64,000 bases of DNA. Origin: Auriscalpium vulgare (taxonomy: Eukaryota; Basidiomycota; Agaricomycetes; Russulales; Auriscalpiaceae). The translations under genes and the position numbers were made by a program. Under the pieces are notes generated by a model that was given only the letters and a program-made list of their open reading frames with translations, was not told the origin of the DNA and made no database searches. Shown here piece by piece: positions 42,905 through 53,290 of the stretch; within the stretch, counting starts at the first letter, position 1, and the number at the start of each line of letters is the position of its first letter. Where the stretch lies: assembly GCA_019915015.1 (NCBI GenBank), contig JAHBBC010000044.1, positions 62,001 through 126,000 on the forward strand, written 5' to 3'.

Positions 42905-43240
42905 ATTGCGGGTTGCGGAGAGGGTGCGCGGGCGTTGTGGAGGGCCGCGCGGGCGTCGTGGACGGTGCACGGGCGACGTGGACGGCGGGCAGGTGCTTTG
43001 CAGGGCGGTGCAGGCGACGTAGAGGGCGCGCGGGTGACGTGGACGGTGTGCGACAGAGATTGAGCACAGAGCCTGCTGTGTGAGACAATGACGTCAGTGA
43101 AATGCACACACTACAACAATTGCCGGTCGATGCGTCATCGATCCGGCAATTCAAATACCCGGACTCACTGGTGACGTGGAGGGTGACGTGGCGGGCTGTG
43201 CTAGTGATCTGGAGGGCGCGCAGGCAGCGTGGACGGCACG
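42905..43240. repeat. Minisatellite island 2, with core
   Basis: Degenerate monomers (GGGCGTCGTGGACGGTGCAC and similar) at 42905-43044 and 43176-43240 flank a second copy of the conserved core (43045-43175) with the palindrome and TGACGTCA intact. Confidence 0.85.
43045..43175 (+). repeat. Conserved core, copy 2
   Basis: Nearly identical to copy 1; it differs at a few positions (GAGATTGAGCACAGAG, TTCAAATACCC). Confidence 0.85.
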
Positions 43241-45656
43241 CCCTGCACTCGACTCGCTCCCCGTCACGCTCTGCCCGCCACCTCCGACGCTCCCTTGGAC
43301 ACCCTCTGCCTCCGCGTCAAGCCGTCGTCCAGCGGAGCGTTCAGAGCACCCAGCGCGGCCGCTCGCACGGTGCGTCGTGTTCTTTCATTGCGTCCAATCG
43401 GCCGGCCTGACACCACTCAGTCCTGGCGCGCTCGACCGTATTGCGACCTTCGCCCACACCGCTCCCACGACGTCGTCGCCCTCCGCTGCAGTCGACTCCT
43501 CTCCCCGCACGAGCCCCGAGGCGTCCATGTCGTGCGCGCCCGTCGTCCTCGCGCCCCCGCCCCGCACACCCCACAAGAGCGCGTGCGCCACAACGACAAG
43601 CCGGGCGATGCTGCCAGCGCGGCGTTCAGCGCGGGACGTCCATGGCGCTGCCAGTCGGGCCTGCAGCAAGTCAGCTCAGCGCTCAGCAAGGCGACAGGAG
43701 CGTGCGGCCGACGTACACGCCTATGCGACCGAGCACGCGGGCCGCGTCAAGGCATGTGCGCGTGGCGATCACAACGACCGGCTAGCGTGGCAGCTTGCGC
43801 TCGAGCTGACCGTGAGTTTGTCTTCTTTTCCGTTCCTTGATCGTCCTACTTGACGCAAATTCATCAGCCTCTGGCGCCGGTCCTGACCCGCTTCCAGACA
43901 CCGCCCATCGTCCGCGCACACGATCCTCATCCACCGTCCGACGCTGCCGCTCGTCGTGCGGGGCGGTTACTACAGTCCCGCGATCCGCAGCTGAAAAAAA
44001 AAAGCATCAAGTCAGCGCAGCGCGTAGGAAAACCGAGAGAAGGGCGGCGCGGACGTACGCATATACCAGTGGCGGGCAGGCCACGGCGAGGACTCGGTAA
44101 AAACCGGCGTCCAGCAGGCGTCCACGGCGTCCAGAGGTGTTGCTTGGGCCCGCGCTGTCGGCGTCCAGCGCTCGTTGGGCCGTTGCCGCACGTCCAAGGC
44201 GTCCGCATCGACCACTGCGTCGCCGCGCGCGGGCTCGCTGCCACAAGAGGGCGCCACGAACCGGTCTGCAAAGATAGAACAAAATCAGCGCGCAGGACAT
44301 CGAGAGAAGGCGGACGCACGCGTATAGCAGTGGCGGGCAGGCTGCGTTCAGCATTCGGTCAAACCCAGCGTCCAACAGGCGTCTACGGTCTCCAATCGTC
44401 GCGCGTGTGCCTGCCTGCGATGTCGGCGTCCAGCCCTCGTACCACTGCGCCGCCGCGCGCGCCACGAGCCCGACTGTAAAGACAACAACTCAGCGCGCAG
44501 GGCATCGACAGAAGGGCGGGGCGGACGTACGCGTATGCGCGCCGGCCGCGTCAGGAAGTCGGTCATACCCAGCGCCCAGCAGGTGTCCACGGCGTCCAGA
44601 AGTGTCGCGTGGGCCCGCGTTGTTGGCGTCCAGCGCTCGCTGGGGCGTCGCCGCACGTCCAAGGCGTCCGCATCGAGATCCTTCGCAGCCCGCGATCTGT
44701 CGGCCAAGCACATGGAACTCCAGAAATCAGGGAAGCCGCCATGCGCAGAAACAAAACAGTTCAGCGTGCGGGAAAATCGATGGAAGGGCAGGCACGTACG
44801 CGTATTACAGAAGATGCCGGCGCGGACGTGTGCCGTCCAGCAGTCACAACCAGCGACCTGTGGGGCGGGCACGGCACGCCCAGGAGTGTCACCGGGCCCG
44901 TGCTATCGGAGTCCAGCGCTTGTCGGGCCGTCACCGGACGTAGAACGCGTGTGCATCGCCCACTGCGCCGCCGCGCGCGCCACGAGCCCGACGGCAAAGA
45001 CAGAACAAAATCAGCGCGCAGGACATCAACAGAAGGGCGGGGAGGACGCACGCGGATCACAGTCCATGCGAGCGGGCGGGCGGAAATGGAATCCGCGCGT
45101 TGCGCGGTCAGCGGGGCGTCCACCGCGCCCAGGAGCATTGCCAGGCGATGTACTGGGCGATAGGACGGACCGCGCGCGTCCAGGGCCCCATCATACATCA
45201 CGCCACCCGCCTGCAATCAGGGAGTCGAGCACTCGGCTGCGAGCGTGGCGCGCGGAGGCTGCGGTATCGCGGGCAGCTGGGATTCTGCAGGATCCAGGAG
45301 CGGGCAGCGTGTGTCTGGCAGCGATTTTACCTGCCGGGACTCGGGAGGAAGATTGGTATATAACGTACGTGGATGCTGCAGCAGGAACAGCCATGCTGCG
45401 AAGAATGCGTGGTGACCGCCGCGTCCGCGTCGCCTACAGCCATCTCACGGGCATCCGGGGCCAAGGCGGTGCGCATGGCAGCTCGACGGATCAAGTCTAC
45501 CTCGTCCGCTCGCCTTTACCGCGCCCCTACGTGGGCGAATTATCAGCACGCCCGTACAACTCAAATACAAATCGCAGCGCGCCTGTCACGTGTCGCGGCC
45601 TTCGCACGGGCGCGGGCTGCTCGCGCAAGTTATCTTCCCTGCACACCGCCACTTGA
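43241..45656 (+). CDS. Hypothetical gene containing ~245-bp tandem repeats
   Basis: Plus-strand coding-like sequence begins after the minisatellite island (GALDRIATFAHTAPTTSSPS, then AADVHAYATEHAGRVKAC) with an intron near 43815-43868. Four to five tandem units of about 245 bp (43990-45130) follow, each with a KTKQ/KSAR-type lysine-rich stretch, GRTRI and a CGCACGTCCAAGGCGTCCGC-like block. The last exon reads EDWYITYVDAAAGTAMLRRM and RVRVAYSHLTGI, then stops at 45656. No domain is recognised. The exon structure within the repeats is uncertain and both strands are open over them. It may be a gene with duplicated exons or a gene invaded by a repeat. Confidence 0.35.
43990..45130. repeat. Tandem ~245-bp repeat, 4-5 diverged units
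   Basis: Units start near 43995, 44255, 44480, 44755 and 45000. Shared landmarks: AAATCAGCGCGCAGGACATC, GAGAAGGGCGG, CGTCCACGGCGTCCAGA, GTCGGCGTCCAGCGCTCG. Confidence 0.75.
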
Positions 45657-45854
45657 CCCCTTGCGCAGCGCGGCGCACGAGGTGCGTGCCCTTCCTCCTC
45701 ACAGACTGCTGTTCCGAAGCGAACAATTCTGAATATAGCCGTCAAATTCAAGTCAAATACACGCGCAGCGACGAGTCTACGTACCGAGGAAACGTGGCAA
45801 CACCGTTCAGACGTCTTTCCAGGGTGTCAATCTGCCGCGCGCCGGAGGTCGACG

Positions 45855-46613
45855 ATGTTGACACGGGCCACGAGCGTGCTCGAGGCCGTTGTGTACACGC
45901 TGGACGTCGAGCAAGGGTGTCGGAGGCGAGGAACACAGTGTGAGCTCTGCGCTGGCGTCCAGCTGGGGCCCCCGTTGTCCTGTATGTATCATCGAGCGCA
46001 ATGGTACATATCTCGTCGTCTTCCCGAGGGTGTGAATTTATCTGAGTTGCCTTGCACCGCTCCGCGGGCGTCCACTGCCTGGGTACTTGTGAACGGTGTC
46101 GTCTCTGCGACCGGCGCAATATTGGTCGACAGCCGTGTGACGCGTCCGGCGTCGTCGACACTGTCCAAAATTGCAGGTGAGCCGCCGTCGTCTCAAAACC
46201 ACGCGGAAGATAGCTCACCTCACAAATTTCCAGCGCTATGTGTGGCGCAACAGTTCATGCGGGACGACGTATCCTGCAATGCCCAGAGTCAGTGCACCGT
46301 GTTTGGCGGATGGCACACATGCACACCTTACCTGCACATTTTGCTGCGAGCGCGTGCCCGACGAGCACAATTCTGTGTTGCAGAGCGCCGGGAAAAGGCC
46401 GCCTTCGAGCGTGCGCGCAATGCCGCAGAATGTGAGCCCTCGAAAGGATGCTGCTCACGTTGTCGGTGTCGACGTTTCGCAGCGGGTACAGGTTGCGGCA
46501 AGCGCGCTTTGTGGCTGGAATACAATGTCGCGAAAATTAGCCATGCCAGTGGAACACGTCTGACGCACCGAGGGCACCAGGGTGGCGTGATGCCGGTGCT
46601 CCGTGCAGGGTGA
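45855..46613 (+). CDS. Hypothetical cysteine-rich protein
   Basis: This 252-codon frame has paired cysteines (CRRRGTQCELC, CCSRCRCRRF) and TAWVLVNGVVSATGAILVD. Part of it may be intronic. No domain is recognised. The opposite strand (45748-46218) is also open, so the strand is not certain. It lies between the 245-bp repeat gene and minisatellite island 3. Confidence 0.3.
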   Translation: MLTRATSVLEAVVYTLDVEQGCRRRGTQCELCAGVQLGPPLSCMYHRAQWYISRRLPEGVNLSELPCTAPRASTAWVLVNGVVSATGAILVDSRVTRPASSTLSKIAGEPPSSQNHAEDSSPHKFPALCVAQQFMRDDVSCNAQSQCTVFGGWHTCTPYLHILLRARARRAQFCVAERREKAAFERARNAAECEPSKGCCSRCRCRRFAAGTGCGKRALWLEYNVAKISHASGTRLTHRGHQGGVMPVLRAG

Positions 46614-46699
46614 GAGGTGCTGGAGAACAGGAATGAGCACGACGATTGTGCGACGTGGTGGGGGTCATGGCTAAGGCGGCAGTTGCTGGCCCGACTCCG

Positions 46700-46966
46700 A
46701 GGTGGCTTGTGGGCGACCTGGACGGTGCGCGCGCGGTGTGGACGACGCGGAGGCAATGCGGAGTGCGCACAGGCGACGTGGACGGCGTGCGGGTGACGTT
46801 GAAGGCGGCGCGGGCGACGTGAAGGTCGCGCGGGCAGCGTGGATGCGCACGGTTGACGTGGAGGGCGGCGCGGCCGATGTGGACGGTGCGCGCGCGGTGT
46901 GGACGGCGCGCAGGCGACGCGGAGTGCGCGCAGGCAACGTGGACGGCGTGCGGGTGACGTTCGCCA
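46700..46966. repeat. Minisatellite island 3, without core
   Basis: About 265 bp of degenerate 20-bp monomers lie between AGGTGGC (46689-46695) and GCCACCT (46969-46975), a 7-bp inverted pair at the edges. The right edge lies inside the NAD(P)-binding gene. Confidence 0.8.
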
Positions 46967-46967
46967 C

Positions 46968-47940
46968 CTACGACGGTCGCGATCGTCTTCCACGCGACGG
47001 GCCCGCTTGTCGCGATGAAGTAGCGGGCGTGGGGGCTTGTGCTGACGCCGGACTTCACGGACAGCTAGAAGACGCGCAGGAAGAGGTCTACAATGTCGTC
47101 GATGTGCACCTACATAGGCTGCTGTCACTTTCTGCGCGGCAGGGTCAGTCCTGAAGGGGCACGCACGAGGGTAAAGTGATTCGATCCTTCGCCGACGTAG
47201 ACGGCACGCTGCAGCGCGGCGTAGAATTGCACGACGAACTTGAGGAAGAACGAGCCGTTGTTGACCGGCCCGCGCGAGTCGCCGACAATCGCGGCGGGGC
47301 TGGTGATATATGTCTCGACGTAGCCTTCCTTTCCGGCCTGGAGGATCCTGCGAAAGCATGACTACAGTACCTCCTCGGGATAGTGGGCGCCTTACGGAAA
47401 GACGACCTGGCCATGCAATCTATCAGGTGTGATCGCTTTGATATCGTCTTTGCCGTTGTCCTGTACAGCGGTAAGCGGCATCCCAACTCAGGTGGAGCAC
47501 ACGACGTACGTTCCACACCTTCGCACCCGGATCAAACTTGCCGTCTTTGCCATCGTCGAGGAACACCGCCACGCCGCTCGTGTGGATGAACACGCTCTTT
47601 GCCTTCCCCTCGTCCGCGCGTCGCCTCGCCCCGCGCAGAATCGCCTCCACGAATGGTACGTCATCCGAGTCGGCGGTGTTGACCATGATGTCGTGCGCAA
47701 AGCTCTGCTCCTCGATGAGCTCGGTGTCGGTGAAGGAGCCCTGCAAGACGGCGACGCCGGTCGAGCGGATGGTGTCGACCTGGGCCGGGTTGCGCACGAG
47801 CGCGATGATGGGGAGGGAGGGATAGCGCTGTCTGAAAGCTACGAGAACGGAGCCTGCGGACGATGTCAGTGAGCTGGTGGGACGAGAAGATGCGCACCGC
47901 CGACATAGCCTGTCGCACCGAGGAAAAACACTGAGGGCAT
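46968..47940 (-). pseudogene. NAD(P)-binding Rossmann-fold protein (NmrA/epimerase-like), 3' end lost
   Basis: The start MPSVFFLGATGYVGG gives the glycine-rich dinucleotide-binding motif at the N-terminus. After an intron (about 47899-47852) it continues SVLVAFRQRYPSLPIIALVR, GVAVLQGSFTD, HDIMVNTADSDDVPFVEAIL, KSVFIHTSGVAVFLDDGKDG. Further introns fit near 47507-47447, 47400-47352 and 47163-47107. Then come YVETYITSPAAIVGDSRG, FFLKFVVQFYAALQRAVYVG, VHIDDIVDLFLRVF and, past an in-frame TAG at 47067-47065, SPHARYFIATSGPVAWKTIA. The frame ends where minisatellite island 3 begins, so roughly the last 80 residues are missing. Likely a soluble oxidoreductase or redox-sensing protein; now probably non-functional. 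Confidence 0.72.
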
Positions 47941-49325
47941 CTCTCACCTTACTATGCATGGTGAAGTTGATAGCCGGCAGGATCTGCTTGATGCCCTGGC
48001 GGCCCTTCTGGCCCTTCCAGCTCGCCAGTGGAAGCGCGCCATCGGGCATGAAGTCCGGTGCGAAGCGCAGCACGCTGAAACGGTGCAGCAGCCGGACAAG
48101 GAAGTAGCCCGCCTCATGCTGCGCAAACTCCTGCCCGATGCACTGTGTGTCGCAAGTCAGCCACGAGGAAATTGATGAGGGGGTAGTGGATACGTACGAT
48201 TTGTGGCCCACCGTAAAACGGGCAGTACATGAAGGGCGTGGTGCTGACCTTGGCGGTCAGCGCGTCGTCCAGCCAACGCTCGGGCTTGAATTCGTCTGCA
48301 TCATAGCCCCACAGATCGTGCCGCTTGTGTGTAAGCAGCGAGGGCATCATGATCTGCGTGCGCGGAGGGAGATAGAGTGGAGGCTCTGCCAACGCGGCCG
48401 CGGTCGGGATGACGAGGGGTGTATCGAGCGATGTGCGCGCGACGAGCGGTGCGGACGGAAATAAACGTAGTGTTTCGTTGATGACGGCGCGGACTGGTGA
48501 GGTGTGAGTTGAGGCAGACGTGGTGAGTAGGACTGGAAACGTACGGTATGTCATAGCCCCGTACGTGGGTGTCTCTTCCGGCCCGAATGTCTCGATGATC
48601 TCTTCGCGCAGGCGGTCGCACGCATCTGGTCGGAATGAGAGGAAATAGATTGCAAAGGTAAGCAGCGACGCTGTCGTGTCTCTTGACGCGATCAAGAATG
48701 TGATGAGCTCGTAGCGAATATGTTCCACATCTGCTCGCAAACTTCAACGTTGCAATTGACGGAAGAGCCGCAGCACTCACCATCGCTCTGGTCCGCCAAA
48801 TAGTCCAGGAACACCGTGTCCTCGCTCTTCGCATCAACCTTCTCACCCCTCCGCCTCATGTCTTCCTTCTTTGCGACCGCCTTCTTCACCAGAGGATCGA
48901 TCCACTGCATGATGACATCAATCGGGCCCTCTGTCTTGTCTTCGAACAACTCGAGCAGCGGCCACGTGTCGCTATGTACCCCGCGGCGCGTGATGAGCAC
49001 CACAACGCACTCGAAGGCCTTCGTGAACACATCGAACGCGCCGCCGCCGTCGATCGGCATCGAGCCCTTCGGCCCCAGCTTGACGCGCCCGGGCTGCGTG
49101 AGCGGCTGGCCGAGCGTGTCGAGCTCGGTGCCCCACAGGAACAGGGCGGCGGAGTCCAGGGCGAAGCGCGAAAGGAGGTCCTGCATGTCAATGGGCTGCG
49201 CGGCGACGGAGTGCGCGTCGATGAGGTCGAGCGCTGCCATGGAGGTGCGCTCGAAGATCTCGAAGTCGGAGATGCGTTCCTTTGCGAAGAAGGGGCGTGC
49301 CATTGCGCGGCTCTCCTCCCGCGTG
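47941..49325 (-). pseudogene. Cytochrome P450 (CYP63-like), 5' end lost to minisatellite
   Basis: The frame begins at EESRAMARPFFAKERISDFE, which in CYP63-type proteins is about residue 130, so the membrane anchor and N-terminal domain are missing. Following motifs: SRFALDSAALFLWGTELDTL, PLVKKAVAKKEDMRRRGEK, the I-helix LIASRDTTASLLTF, ExxR in NETLRLFPSAPLVAR, FKPERWL, and the heme loop FYGGPQICIGQEFAQHEAG. Introns fit near 48778-48729, 48557-48511 and 48209-48156. In the heme loop the usual arginine (GPR) is glutamine. The C-terminus (NFTMHSK) runs directly into the start of the NAD(P)-binding gene, with no separate stop before that start codon. A heme monooxygenase by family; this copy cannot be complete. 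Confidence 0.8.
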
Positions 49326-49334
49326 GACACAGCA

Positions 49335-50022
49335 CGGGGCGACGTGGAGGTTGCGCAGGCGACGTGGAGGTCGCGCGGGCAGCGTGGATGGCGCACGGGT
49401 GACGTGGAGGGCGGTGCGGGCGATGTGGACGCTGCGCAAGCGGTGTGGACGGTGCGCAGGCCATGCGGAGTGTGTGCAAGCGATGTGGACGGTGTGCAAC
49501 AGAGAGCGAGCACACAGGCTGCTGTGTGGGACAATGACATCAGTGAAATGCACACACTAGGACAATTGCCGGTCGATGCGTCATCGATCCGGCAATTCGA
49601 ATACCCGGACTCACTGGTGAAGTGGAGGGCTGCACTGGCGATGTCGAGGGCGCGCGGGCGACGTGGACGGCGCGTGGGTGACGTTGAGGGCCGCGGGGGC
49701 AATGTGGACAGCGCGCGAGCGGTGTGGAAAGCGCGTGGGTGAGGTGGACAGCGGGCTGGTGAGGTGGACAGCGCGCAGGCGACGCAAACGGTGTGCGGGT
49801 GACGTGGAGGGCTGCGCTGGCGATGTGGAGGGCGCACGGGTGACGTGGAAGTGAACGGGTGCAGTGGACAGCGCGCGGGCGACGTTGACGGTACACGGGT
49901 GACGTGGAAGGCTGCGCTGGCAATATGGTGGGCGCGCGCGTGACGTGGAAGTGAGCAGGTGCAGTGGAGAGCGTGCGGGTGATGTGGACAGCACACGGGC
50001 GATGTGGACAGCGCTGTGAGAA
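49335..50022. repeat. Minisatellite island 4, with core
   Basis: Monomers at 49335-49490 and degenerate ones at 49620-50022 flank core copy 3. The left edge is 10 bases from the first P450 codon. Confidence 0.85.
49491..49619 (+). repeat. Conserved core, copy 3
   Basis: Same order as copies 1 and 2, with TGACATCA in place of TGACGTCA and the palindrome AATTGCCGG..CCGGCAATT intact. Confidence 0.85.
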
Positions 50023-50389
50023 GTTAGCAAAGTGTACGAGGAGATCACACAAAAAGGTACGCACTCGTCTCTCCTCTGTCGATCGTCGCTCTCAACCCTG
50101 TTCTCGCAGCTTGAATCCATGACTGTGTGGCTTTCTCAAGTCCCTGGGTGTCCGTAGCATGCGTCGCCGGCAAGTGTATGGGTAAGAAAAGACGCGCCCT
50201 GGTGCAGAAGGTGGAGGTGCGTGTAGTGAAAGAGGAAGCACTGACTGCTTGTCTGGTGACACCATTATGCCCGCCGCCCCTTCCAAGTCCTTCCCACCGC
50301 AATCGTCACCTCCACGATCTCCACAGTCACCACGTTCAACGCCCGGCTAGTACAATATCCTGCGCACCGTTGACACAGCCTTCAGCAGC
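50023..50389. other. Unassigned sequence right of minisatellite island 4
   Basis: No P450 N-terminal sequence was recognised here on either strand, so the missing 5' part of the P450 is not simply on the other side of the array. Confidence 0.4.
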
Positions 50390-51180
50390 ACCGCGCCCTC
50401 CGCCCGTCGCGACGAACAGGTGGGACAGCGCCCTCGGCCTCCTGCACCTTGCTCGAGGATTTTACTTGCGAGGTGATGCGACTGCAAACGTGTACGGCCG
50501 CGCGGTCGCCCCAGGTGCTGTCCATTTCACGCAGTTGGCTGTGCATCTCTGACTTCGCTTCCTCCAGCTCTAGCCTGGCTGCCGTTGAAGACCCGCTCCT
50601 CAACGCATCCACGCTCGCCAATCATCTGCTCACGGTGCTGCGCCTCATCTTCCGCCCAACGCTCCCCCCACACGCTCCTCTACGCTACGCCCTCTTCCTG
50701 CGGTGCTCGCTCACCGCCCACGCCCCTGCGCGTGCTGTCGATCGCGAACCTCGCGCCTCGTGCGCCCAGCGCACCGCTGTCCCTGCGCATTGGCACCACG
50801 CGTGCCCTGGACCGCGCCGACGTCAGCGCTGCGCGAGGGTCAACGGGTGCGTGCAGCCGCACCTGGTGCGCGTCGCGTCTCGTACGAACTCAAGTTGGGC
50901 ACCACAGGCATTTCCGCGGATGAGGCGCCCGCACCTCAAGTCCCTTCCTCTGCGGAATGGTGGATCACGGAGGACGGGCCGAGGAGCGTCAGCAAGTTTG
51001 AGAGAGTGGATAGAGATGGGGGACGGCGCGGGGAGTGCGCTGGGTGCGTCGCGCACATGCGGATCCGCGGGATGCGTCGGCGTACGAGGGGCCGCCGGGT
51101 GCCTGCGCCCTGCATGGTCACTGCCATGGTGGGTTCCTTGTGTCTCTCGCGACGTGCGTCTATTCAACAAATTCAATTCT
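50390..51180 (+). pseudogene. Degraded coding region, unknown product
   Basis: Coding-like peptides appear in successive frames: DPLLNASTLANHLLTVLRLI, then LRVLSIANLAPRAPSAPLSL, then RVSYELKLGTTGISADEAPA and PSSAEWWITEDGPRS. The frame changes suggest an inactivated gene or unplaced introns. The minus strand at 50382-50621 also carries a plausible coiled-coil (LELEEAKSEMHSQLREMDS). No family is recognised. Confidence 0.3.
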
Positions 51181-51824
51181 AGTTTGCGAGACGAGGACAC
51201 GCTATGCAGATTGACGCAACTCCACCACCCGCAGACCACGCCCGCTATGCAGATCACCCACACCAGGCGCAGGGCTGGCGGCGTGCAAGGAGACCAAGAT
51301 CGAGAGCGATCTGGGCGAGTTTCGCAGAGGGAATAAGAGGAGGCGGGCGACGGTGTTAGCGGCTGCAAAGGCTTGACTGGAAGCTTGACGGGCCGTACGA
51401 TGTATCATATTTTCCATGTATTCATAACCATATACCTGTATCTCGTTGTATGCGGCTGAGTCCGAATCACGGTCTGTCCGCTGCGCTCAAGCTTCGCTCG
51501 CTCTACTCGTGCTTTGTCCTGAGTATCACATCGAACACGCCGGAGGTATACTGGCATGTCTTCTGACAATCCCAGCCCATCGGAGGTGCGCGAGTGGGGT
51601 GCCGACCGTTTGCGGGAGCGGAAGGAGATGCAGCGGCAGGATGGGAAGGCGAGGATGGAACGAAAATGGTAGAGGATGCGAATAGAGAGATGTATGCGGA
51701 GGGTGCGGCGTGGATGTGTGACGGCAAAGAAGGTGTTACAGGATAGGGTGGCAGGAGAGTCTATGCCCTTGTTCTACTTGATCACATACACACACGAGGC
51801 GAGGCATTGAACCCTTAGGTACGC
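51181..51824. other. Intergenic sequence
   Basis: Short frames only; no supportable gene or repeat. Confidence 0.4.
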
Positions 51825-52271
51825 TCAGACCGTTGTCACTGGATCCATCAACGCATCCCACATATACATGCTAGGCCGCTGGCAGCACGACGACAAGTTC
51901 TTCCACAGCGCGTCCTGATACGCCATCTCGCCCTTTGTCCACGTCGCGAGACAGTGCTGGCACGTGTCCGCGCCGAAGCATGCCTCCGTTGCAGGGCGCA
52001 TCTTGAAGATGTCGATCTCAAGGCGCCGGTAGCGGCGCCACTCAAGGTTCATGGCCATCTGCTTGAGGCCGGGGCAGGTGCACGACTTGCGGCACGGGAA
52101 GCACGCAAAGAAGCTGTGCCCGTCGCCGTCCTCGCTGTCGTCCGCAATGCGGCCCATGAGCTCCTCGCGGAAGAGCAGTATCGCGCGCGGCACGGACGCG
52201 TGCAGGGGTCCGCCGTCGAGGATCGCGGGCAGCCCGAGGCGCGAGGAGAGGTAGAGCGCGACGGGCGTCAC
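51825..52271 (-). CDS. Hypothetical cysteine-containing protein
   Basis: The 148-codon frame reads MTPVALYLSSRLGLPAILDG, ILLFREELMGRIADDSEDGD, FFACFPCRKSCTCPGLKQMA, LEWRRYRRLEIDIFKMRPA, CFGADTCQHCLATWTKGEMA. Five cysteine pairs suggest metal binding or disulfides. Codon choice is GC-rich at third positions, as in the other real genes here, and the opposite strands lack comparable sense. It may be only the C-terminal exon of a larger protein. The family is not identified. Confidence 0.5.
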   Translation of the reverse strand: MTPVALYLSSRLGLPAILDGGPLHASVPRAILLFREELMGRIADDSEDGDGHSFFACFPCRKSCTCPGLKQMAMNLEWRRYRRLEIDIFKMRPATEACFGADTCQHCLATWTKGEMAYQDALWKNLSSCCQRPSMYMWDALMDPVTTV

Positions 52272-52493
52272 ATGCCCTGCTCTGCTTGCGCTCCATTCCC
52301 TTTACTTGTTTTGTTTGGACACATTCCTGTATGTACTTAGTATATTACAGTACAATTAAAACGAAATGAATCAGAGAAATGTAAATGGATAAGAGTTAAT
52401 ATGTGGTGACTGGTAGACTGTCACTCCAGAGACTTGCAGAGGGTGAAACTACTACACGTAGTGCTAGTGTCAAGTGAAGCTTGAGGAGCTGCT
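52272..52493. other. AT-rich spacer
   Basis: No gene was recognised. The last part (CTACACGTAGTGCTAGTGTC) belongs to the interior of the following SINE-like unit. Confidence 0.4.
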
Positions 52494-52660
52494 TAGGGCA
52501 GGACCTGCTTAGCTAAGAATTACTGAAAAAGGCAGTTGGAACGACGCGACTTGACCGTGGGATCTATTTCCTAAAGCGACTTATAATGTGTTCGCATTTT
52601 GGCCTGACTGGCTGGAGAAAGAAACGATTAAGAGTAATCGTAATTAAGAGTAATCGTAAC
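52494..52660 (+). mobile_element. SINE-like 3' module with duplicated tail
   Basis: AGGGCAGGACCTGCTTAGC through CGACTTGACCGTGGGATC and GGCCTGACTGGCTGG to the tail, which is doubled: CGATTAAGAGTAATCGTA followed by ATTAAGAGTAATCGTAAC. A 5'-truncated copy with no tRNA-like head. Confidence 0.65.
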
Positions 52661-52684
52661 AGACTGCTGTCACATCTTGGCAGG

Positions 52685-53226
52685 ATTTCATATGACATTT
52701 TGATCATCGAGATTGTTGTTTGAACATGTGCGCCACACTACTCCGATAACTCTGTGACTGCCAAGTACCTCCACAGTCACGCCTATCCTCCAATCATAGT
52801 ACAGCTCAGCTCTCGAGCTCATGCTGCATTTCTCTGATCCCGATTGTTCTGTGATTGTGCCAGTGCTCTAATTATTGCTCCACCACTCCAACCATTGCAC
52901 ACACCATTCCAGTGCATTCCTCTGAAAAATTGCAGTGTCACAACATCGCAGCAGTTGCCTACAACTCCCTCCTATATCAGAGTGCATTCTATTGCTCGCC
53001 ACATCTCCATCGTCTTCTATTCCGTTCATATTGTCTTGTTCCACATTGTAGGACACCTCTTCCACACTTCTTGACAGCACTGACCATTCCCCATGCGCTT
53101 GCACTGCCCCTCACTTGTCTCTTTCACTTGCTCACACACATTACAATATCCCCTTTAGTGCTGTACTAGGGATCTGGTTTTGGACACATGTGACATTACC
53201 ACCCTACTACATGTGGGTGCCCATCA
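52685..53226 (+). mobile_element. LTR-like element, copy D, internally deleted
   Basis: It matches copies A and B over their central part (TTTTGATCATCGAGATTGTT, CCAACCATTGCACAC, ACACTTCTTGACAGC) and their last 60 bp (GGGATCTGGT, CCACCCTACTAC, GGGTGCCCATCA), lacking the 5' end and about 800 bp in between. Confidence 0.65.
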
Positions 53227-53290
53227 CCACAACTTTGCCCTGACATCTCAATACAGTCACAGAGTCACTTTCCTGCACGCGGAGCCAGAG

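Noticed and set aside
46000..46690. The missing C-terminus of the NAD(P)-binding gene beyond minisatellite island 3
   Set aside because: Minus-strand frames there do not resemble the C-terminal part of the family.
50023..51368. The missing N-terminus of the P450 beyond minisatellite island 4
   Set aside because: No membrane anchor or P450 N-terminal motif was found on the minus strand there.
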